From: Spirochaetaceae bacterium | GTDB taxonomy: Bacteria > Spirochaetota > Spirochaetia > Treponematales > Rectinemataceae | Assembly: GCA_025358255.1 (NCBI GenBank) | Contig: JANYKC010000052.1 | Span: 1-45,823 of the forward strand | Reading direction: 5' to 3' | DNA length: 45,823 nt | Shown: piece by piece, positions 40,750 to 45,823 of the stretch | Position numbering within the stretch: position 1 is the first letter of the stretch | Layout: every line of letters begins with the position of its first letter | Translations under genes and position numbers: made by a program | Notes under the pieces: model-generated | What the model was told of the DNA's origin: nothing | Database searches by the model: none | What the model saw: the letters and a program-made list of their open reading frames with translations, nothing else

Positions 40750-42522
40750 TCAAGCGCCTTTCTTGCCGCCGAAGAGCCCCTTGATCCTGTCCAGGATCCC
40801 CTGCTTTTTCGCGGGGGCCTTCGCGGCCACGGCATTCTGCCCAGAGGGCCTTCCTTGGCGGATATCGGGACGCGCCTCGCGGGATCTCTGGCCTTGGGCC
40901 TGGCCCTTGCCTTGCGCCTGGTCCCTTCCCTTGCCCTGGGGCTTGGGAGAGGGCGCCTTCGGCCCCTTGCCGCCCTGTCCGGCGGTGGCCGCCGTCGTGG
41001 CAGGCGCGCGTCGGCCGTCGCCCCCCTGTCCCTTCCCGTCCTTGGGCTGCTGGGCGCCCTGTCCCTCGCTTCGCTGCTTGGGACCTGAGTACCTGTCCTT
41101 GTACTGCCGCATCCGCTCTTCCTCGGACACCGCGTAGGGATTCACGCCGTCGCGGGTATCCCCACGGCGCGCGCCTTCGCTGATCGCGGATTCCGGACGG
41201 CGATGCTCGCGGGCCGGGGCCTCGGCCGGACGCCTTGCCGCGGGAGCCGGGCCTCGGCGGGCGGGGCCGGAATGGCCGTGCTCCCCGGAGCGTCCGCCGG
41301 AGCGGTCGCCCGGCCTGCCGCCGCGGCCGTCGGGGCGGGCGGGGCCGCGGTCGCGGCCATAGCCGGAGCGCATGCCATGGCTCTTGTCCTCGTAGAGGAG
41401 GGCCTCCTCTACGGGGAGGACGGGTATCTTGTCGCCGATGAACCTCTCAATGGACGACAGGCCGAAGACGAATTTTTCGCAGGCGAGGGTGATGGCCTTG
41501 CCCGCCTTGCCGGCTCGCGCGGTGCGGCCGATGCGGTGGACATAGGACTCGGCGTCCTCGGGCACGTCGTAGTTGACCACGAGGTCCAGGGCCTCGATGT
41601 CGAGGCCCCGGGCGGCCACGTCGGTGGCCACGAGCATGTGTATCTTGCCGGCCTTGAGGTCCTCGATGATCGCGGAGCGCTTGGCCTGGGGAAGGTCTCC
41701 CATGATGTATTCGCAGTCCCAGCCGTTGATCTTGAGGCGGCGGGCCAGCTCCTCGGTCATGAACTTCTGGTTGCAGAAGATGAGGGCGCTGTCGGGCCGC
41801 TCGCGGTCCAGGAGCCCGAGGAGGAGGGGGAGCTTCTCGTGGCTCCCCACGTGGTAAAGCTCCTGGGTGACCAGGTCCACGGTCACGTGCTCGGGCTCGA
41901 TGCTGATCTCGACGGGGTCGACCATGTACTCCCAGGCCAGGTCCTTCACGCGGAGGCCTAGGGTCGCCGAGTAGAGGAAGGTCTGTCGCTGTCCTGCCGG
42001 CGGCAGGTAGCGGAGGAGCTTCCTGATGTCGTCGATGAAGCCCATGTCGAACATGCGGTCGGCCTCGTCGATGACGAGGAAGCCCACTTCCTTGAGGAGC
42101 ATCTTGCCCTGCTGGACCAGGTCGATTATGCGGCCGGGGGTGCCGATGATCATCTGGACATTGTTGCGGAGCATGTCCACCTGGGGACCGTAGCTCACGC
42201 CGCCGTAGAAGGCGCCGCAGGAGATGTCGAGGTACTTCCCGAGCTTCTCGGCCTCGCCGTGGATCTGGACGGCCAGCTCCCGGGTGGGGGAGAGGATGAG
42301 GACCTTGCGGGCGCGCTCGGTGGGGACGGTCATGATGCGCTGGAAGATCGAGAGGAGGAAGGCCGCGGTCTTCCCGGTCCCGGTCTGGGACTGGGCGTAG
42401 ATGTCCTTCCCCAGGAAGGCATGGGGGAAGGTCATTGCCTGCACGGGCATCGCGGTGACGTAGCCGGCCTCTTCGAGACCTCGCCTGACGTCGGGGTGGA
42501 GCTCTAGTTCACTGAATTCCAT
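40750..42522 (-). CDS. DEAD-box RNA helicase with long basic C-terminal tail
   Basis: A 590-residue helicase. I take the start at ATG 42522 (MEFSELELHPDVRRGLEEAGY), the canonical N-terminus with Q-motif (PVQAMTFP). Motifs in order: AQSQTGTGKT, PTRELAVQ, TPGRIIDL, VIDEADRMF, SAT, VATDVAARGLDIE, HRIGRTARAGKAG. From about residue 415 on, the protein is a disordered Arg/Gly- then Lys/Gln/Gly-rich tail of about 175 residues ending GILDRIKGLFGGKKGA, likely for RNA binding. Such RhlE/CsdA-type helicases help ribosome assembly and mRNA decay. A long non-coding leader (42523-43116) precedes it. Confidence 0.9.
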   Translation of the reverse strand: MEFSELELHPDVRRGLEEAGYVTAMPVQAMTFPHAFLGKDIYAQSQTGTGKTAAFLLSIFQRIMTVPTERARKVLILSPTRELAVQIHGEAEKLGKYLDISCGAFYGGVSYGPQVDMLRNNVQMIIGTPGRIIDLVQQGKMLLKEVGFLVIDEADRMFDMGFIDDIRKLLRYLPPAGQRQTFLYSATLGLRVKDLAWEYMVDPVEISIEPEHVTVDLVTQELYHVGSHEKLPLLLGLLDRERPDSALIFCNQKFMTEELARRLKINGWDCEYIMGDLPQAKRSAIIEDLKAGKIHMLVATDVAARGLDIEALDLVVNYDVPEDAESYVHRIGRTARAGKAGKAITLACEKFVFGLSSIERFIGDKIPVLPVEEALLYEDKSHGMRSGYGRDRGPARPDGRGGRPGDRSGGRSGEHGHSGPARRGPAPAARRPAEAPAREHRRPESAISEGARRGDTRDGVNPYAVSEEERMRQYKDRYSGPKQRSEGQGAQQPKDGKGQGGDGRRAPATTAATAGQGGKGPKAPSPKPQGKGRDQAQGKGQAQGQRSREARPDIRQGRPSGQNAVAAKAPAKKQGILDRIKGLFGGKKGA

Positions 42523-43116
42523 ACTGTATACGCTCGATACGCGAAGGATAGGTCGGGGCACCTCCCGGAGCATCCCCGGGGGCATCGAAAGCCGACCTTC
42601 TGGCATCTATCGCCCCGCCTAAAGTCGAACGCCTCCCGGACTCCGGGCTCGCGTCGAGCATCGCGAAAGGGGCGTACCGGGACAGGAGAACCTGGCCGGT
42701 ATGAAGCCCGAAAGCCCTGAAAAGAGGGTGGTCCGGGCCAGCCGTCAACATGCTACCCCTGGATCATAGCGTATTTCCGGATAAAGTCATATGGGGGGCG
42801 GACCCTTCAGGAAAGCAGCCAGGACGCGCGATTCCCCGCAGGGACGGGCCCCCCCTGTTTGCCCGGCGCCCCGTCCCGTTGTGGTGGGATTGGGGCGTCC
42901 TGGCTGCCTTGCTTCCTGGAGAAGGAACCCTCAAGACGCGCCTCCCCCTCGCTTCGGCCTCCTCGGGTCGCTGCGCGCCCCTGTGGTGGCCTCCGCTACC
43001 CCCACAGCGCTTACGCCAACGGATCTCGGCCCCATCCTTTTTTCATCTGCCTCTGCCTCTCTTCCTCCTCCCCAATCACCCGCCGCTTCCTTGCGCGTTT
43101 AGGCTATACTGGAGGC
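42523..43116. other. 594-bp non-coding stretch with a nested inverted repeat
   Basis: Upstream of the leftward helicase and the rightward Uma2 gene. No frame looks coding. GCAGCCAGGACGC (42815-42827) is complementary to 42895-42907, and inside that loop GGGACGGG (42841-42848) pairs with CCCGTCCC (42870-42877). Partial pairing extends outward (CAGGAA near 42807 with TTCCTG near 42912). This could be a structured RNA or a small remnant element. The 42560-42720 part could serve as helicase leader RNA. Confidence 0.6.
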
Positions 43117-43722
43117 ATGAAAAGGATGGGAAATCCGGCGCTCGAACCCCAGGAACGTTTCACGTATCGCCAGTACAGGACCTGGCCCGATTCTGAGCGA
43201 TGGGAACTCATAGAAGGGCAGGCCTGGAACATGAGCCCTGCGCCATTGCGGCGCCATCAAGGCGTCATGCTGGCCTTGGCCAGCATGATGCGGGATTTCC
43301 TGAAAGGGAAATCCTGTGAGGTCTATGCCTCGCCCTTTGATGTCCTCCTTCCGGAAGGCGACGAGCCCGACGACGAGGCAGGCACCGTTGTCCAACCCGA
43401 CATTGTCGTCTATTGCGACCGGTCCAGGCTGAACGAGCGCGGCGCCCGCGGCGCCCCGGACCTCGCGGTGGAGATCCTCTCGCCCTCGACCTCGAGGAAG
43501 GACCTCAACGAGAAGTTCCGCCTCTACGAAAGGCATGGAGTGCGCGAATACTGGGTCGTCGATCCAGGTAACAAGTTCGTCCAAGTCTTCCGCCCCGGGC
43601 CTGATGGGCTCTATGGCGAGGGCGAACTCCGCGACATGGTCTATGACGCATCATCCATAAAGTCGCGTGTCCTCGAGGGCTTTTCCGTCGATCCTGCGGC
43701 CCTTTTCGCAAGCCTTGGGTGA
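43117..43722 (+). CDS. Uma2-family (DUF820) PD-(D/E)xK nuclease-like protein
   Basis: A 201-residue Uma2-family protein; ATG 43117 has GGAGG immediately upstream. The nuclease-like core is visible: VQPDIVVYCD (the D of PD), DLAVEILSPSTSRKD (E-x-(L) with downstream K), and YERHGVREYWVVDP. These proteins are restriction-endonuclease-fold enzymes of unsettled role, abundant in cyanobacteria, Actinobacteria and some spirochetes. Codons 50-57 lie in a 24-base near-perfect DNA palindrome (43265-43288). No methylase or partner gene is adjacent. Confidence 0.9.
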   Translation: MKRMGNPALEPQERFTYRQYRTWPDSERWELIEGQAWNMSPAPLRRHQGVMLALASMMRDFLKGKSCEVYASPFDVLLPEGDEPDDEAGTVVQPDIVVYCDRSRLNERGARGAPDLAVEILSPSTSRKDLNEKFRLYERHGVREYWVVDPGNKFVQVFRPGPDGLYGEGELRDMVYDASSIKSRVLEGFSVDPAALFASLG

Positions 43723-43817
43723 GCCCTCCCGATCCTGGTTCGAGCCAGTTCCACCGGTGGAGCATGCCGGCCCGCCAGGGCGCCTGGTCAACACGGCATT
43801 TTGCCCTTGCGCCGTGG

Positions 43818-44231
43818 CTACTTGGTCACTCCGCTGTTCACGAGGCGGTAGTCTAGCCACTCCAATCCGGAGGCATCGGTCTTGCCGAGCGAAAGGTTTT
43901 CGCCATCATACATGCACAGGAAGCTTGCGGTGGACTTGTCCTCGAAGATGAGGATCAGGTTCGCCCAGTCCGTCACGCCGCCCTCCAACAGCCAGGTGAA
44001 ACCTGCCCTGGCGGTTCCATCGGCAGCGCTTTCCGAATAGCCCGTGTTGTCGCTATAGAACGTATAGTAGTCCGAGGTGAAACCGGTAACGGTCCCTCTC
44101 CAGGTGCTTCCAGCCACTATGGTTGTAAGGCCGCCGATACTCGTGACCCAGGTGCAGGCGCTCAGGAGGAGGCAGGAAGCCAATGCCAGGACCTGGGGCC
44201 AAATCTTGCGGATCGATTGCCTTTTTCCCAT
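43818..44231 (-). CDS. Small lipoprotein of unknown function
   Basis: A 137-residue protein with a lipoprotein signal peptide: KIWPQVLALASCLLLSAC with C26 as the likely lipidated residue. AGGAGGG precedes ATG 44231. The mature part is short and beta-rich, with aromatic patches WRGTVTGFTSDYYTFYSDNTGY and FTWLLEGG, resembling small lipocalin-like or META-like domains, but I do not recognise a family. It probably sits on the envelope. Confidence 0.75.
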   Translation of the reverse strand: MGKRQSIRKIWPQVLALASCLLLSACTWVTSIGGLTTIVAGSTWRGTVTGFTSDYYTFYSDNTGYSESAADGTARAGFTWLLEGGVTDWANLILIFEDKSTASFLCMYDGENLSLGKTDASGLEWLDYRLVNSGVTK

Positions 44232-44312
44232 TTTTCCCTCCTGACGAGAGGCCGCGCATCGGTTCGATGTCCTTGCCGGTGGGCGATGCCGCCCGGATGG
44301 GCGGCCTATCCT

Positions 44313-45150
44313 CTATCGGGCAGGCAGGACCAGGGCTGGTCCGCGGTCAAATCGCCTGGAGCAAAGATAACTCAGGATGCCGATCAAGGATAGTATGCTG
44401 CCAACGCCGATGATCCATGCGCTCACGCCTGCCCGCTCGGCGATGGGACCGGCCACAAACATGCCCAGGGGAATGCCCAGGCTGATGACGCTGGTGACTG
44501 AGGAAATCACCTTGCCAAGGCTTTCGGCCGCCACGCTTTTTTGATGTAGGCCATGTAGGGGATGTTGCCCATCATGCCGGTGCCGCCGATCACAAAAACG
44601 ACGATGCAGAAGGACCAAAAAGCGCCCGGCGGAAGCAAGCCGCCTGCCAGGGAGCAAAGGCCCAACAGGAAGGCGGAAAGGGAGATCATGGCTAATGGCC
44701 GTCGTGATGCGCCGCAGACGCCGATGGCCACGGCCGACAGCAACATGCCAATGGAGTAGAGGGCGGGCACCCTTGCCGCGAACAGGGCGAGCACCGCCAG
44801 GATCGCCCCGCCGATGTCCACCAGCATGATGAGGACCATGGAAGGGTCGCCAAGGAAGAATGAAACCCCCAAGGCCAGGCTCGATGCGGCCACGCAGAGG
44901 TCGGCCGTGATCATCACGGTCTTGCGTCCCTGGCGGTCTATGATGACGCCGGCAAAAGGGCCGATGAGCACCTGGGGCAGGAGTCCCACGACACTGGCGA
45001 TGGTGAGGGTGATGGCCGAGCCGGTCTTGATCGTGATCCGCCAGATGATGGCGAACTGGACCGCGCTCGATGACAGCTGGGAAAAAGCCTGGCCGATGGA
45101 GAAGGCGAAAAATGGCTTGCTCCAAAGCTCAGTTCTCTCCTGTTCCCCGC
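44313..45150 (-). pseudogene. Decayed MFS exporter (MFS_3/macrolide-efflux type)
   Basis: Reading leftward from about 45150: ELWSKPFFAFSIGQAFSQL, then helices for TM1-3 (GLLPQVLIGPFAGVIIDRQGRKTVMI is the MFS motif A region). The frame then jumps to the VDIGGAILAVLALFAARVP helix, which is normally TM6, so two helices are missing. More is missing before ALYSIGMLLSAVAIG. A frameshift lies at a run of six T (44537-44542): one more base would join YMAYIKK to SVAAESLGKVISSV. The final helices end at 44313. No start codon or ribosome binding site precedes the first helix. It is a dead gene beside a transposition ATPase. Confidence 0.8.
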
Positions 45151-45295
45151 CCGGCGCTCTTTCCCCCTCTTGCCAGTTACTCCTTCCACCCTTCGCCAGT
45201 CCGACTTTCCGTTCTTTATCCCAATATGGTTCCACTCGCGCCTGACGGAGATGCCGAGCGTCGCCGCCCGGCATTCCGCATAGCCTGAAACTCGG

Positions 45296-45823
45296 TCACA
45301 GCTTCTCAGAGACGACATCCGCGCCATCGATGATGGTTCTCGCCTGAGCGGCTCCTTCGCAGAGAGTGCGAAGGCAGACCCGGTTGATCCGGCGTGGAAT
45401 GCCCAATGATCGCTTGTGGATTTCCGCTTTGGCGTTGTCGGAAAAGACTGCGCTGGGCCTGCTCGCGCGAGCGACGGCATGATCGATGTACTCGCAGGTG
45501 TCCTTGAGCGAGAGGCCCGAGAACTCGACCCAATGCCGAATTCTTTGGTGAACCGACGACAGGCGCGTATAGCGGAGGGTTTCTTTGAGCTCGGGCTGTC
45601 CGCAGAGGACGAAGGTGATCTTCGACTTCGAGTCGGCGTTGAAGTTGACGAGGTTCTTCACGGACAGGAGGGCCGATTCCTTCATGTCCTGGGCGTCGTC
45701 GATGACGACGATGGGCTTGTGCGAGTGCTCGGAGACCGCCTTGAAGTAGAGGGCCCTCGCTTTGGCATAATTGTACGGAGGCTCGACGAGGAGCGAGAGG
45801 AGAACCGACTTGACGAGATCGGA
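45296..45823 (-). CDS. AAA ATPase of a transposable element (ExeA/TniB-like), 5' end beyond the window
   Basis: The frame is open from the right edge to the stop at 45296 (175 codons visible). Walker B and sensor regions are seen: KPIVVIDDAQDM, FNADSKSKITFVLCGQPELKETL, SSVHQRIRHWVEFSGLSLKDTCEYIDHA, and the C-terminal small domain SLGIPRRINRVCLRTLCEGAAQA. These are features of the ExeA/AAA_22 ATPases encoded beside rve-type (IS481/Tn7-like/TniB) transposases. Walker A and the transposase would lie beyond the window. The element end probably lies near 45240-45296, next to the decayed MFS gene. Confidence 0.85.
   Translation of the reverse strand, partial: SDLVKSVLLSLLVEPPYNYAKARALYFKAVSEHSHKPIVVIDDAQDMKESALLSVKNLVNFNADSKSKITFVLCGQPELKETLRYTRLSSVHQRIRHWVEFSGLSLKDTCEYIDHAVARASRPSAVFSDNAKAEIHKRSLGIPRRINRVCLRTLCEGAAQARTIIDGADVVSEKL

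Noticed and set aside
42600..42760. RNase P or SRP RNA
   Set aside because: Short stretches such as GAAGCCCGAAAGCCC looked RNA-like, but the conserved cores of neither RNA are present.
43105..43110. TATACT as the promoter of the Uma2 gene
   Set aside because: It lies directly before GGAGG and the ATG, so the ribosome binding site would not be transcribed; no -35 box at the right distance.
43734..43800. tRNA gene (GGTTCGAGCC resembles a T arm)
   Set aside because: No acceptor stem, D arm or anticodon arm can be folded around it.

Overview
The window is GC-rich, tightly packed bacterial DNA from what is most likely a spirochete (free-living Spirochaeta/Treponema-like). This is inferred from PAS-rich HisKA_2 sensor kinases with a spirochete-style receiver domain, a CheX-like chemotaxis protein, a Wzi-like outer-membrane barrel family, dense TRAP/ABC transport, and lipoproteins with short lipoboxes. 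No RNA genes or CRISPR arrays were seen.

Layout. (1) 95-4077: two overlapping soluble PAS/HisKA_2 kinases, the second carrying an N-terminal receiver domain. (2) 4171-10956: a decay zone. A truncated alpha/beta hydrolase is joined to a truncated, frameshifted sensor kinase. After an intact YhcH/YiaL gene come a remnant and a larger copy of an outer-membrane barrel gene; the larger copy is split by an IS1634-type insertion sequence with its own strong promoter. (3) 11117-17632: a CheX-like gene, a collagen-like/Asp-box lipoprotein next to a 7-bp tandem repeat, hflK-hflC, an Ldh2-family dehydrogenase, and an unrecognised 322-residue protein. (4) 17674-25397: a probable single operon with a textbook sigma-54 promoter and an upstream dyad. 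It encodes a MacA-like adaptor, a MacB-like ATPase and permease, a TolC-like channel, a sensor kinase and an NtrC-type sigma-54 activator, so the operon appears to encode its own activator. A fabF-like gene follows.

(5) 26670-40618: a carbohydrate-acid type accessory region. Two overlapping GntR/FCD regulators are divergent from a co-directional run: TIM-barrel isomerase, split transketolase (N and C subunits), second TIM-barrel isomerase, TRAP transporter (dctP, dctQ, dctM), and full-length transketolase. An AEC carrier and an enolase-superfamily enzyme follow. Two matching GntR-type operators lie in the divergent promoter region, one of them a long perfect palindrome over the predicted start of transcription. 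No sugar kinase is present, which suggests a transketolase-based route for an already anionic sugar (sugar acid or sulfo-sugar). This is the best candidate for an undescribed pathway.

(6) 40603-45823: a hairpin-forming 25-bp tandem repeat, a DEAD-box helicase with a long basic tail, a structured non-coding stretch, a Uma2-family nuclease, a small lipoprotein, a decayed MFS exporter, and the C-terminal part of a transposon-type AAA ATPase running off the right edge.
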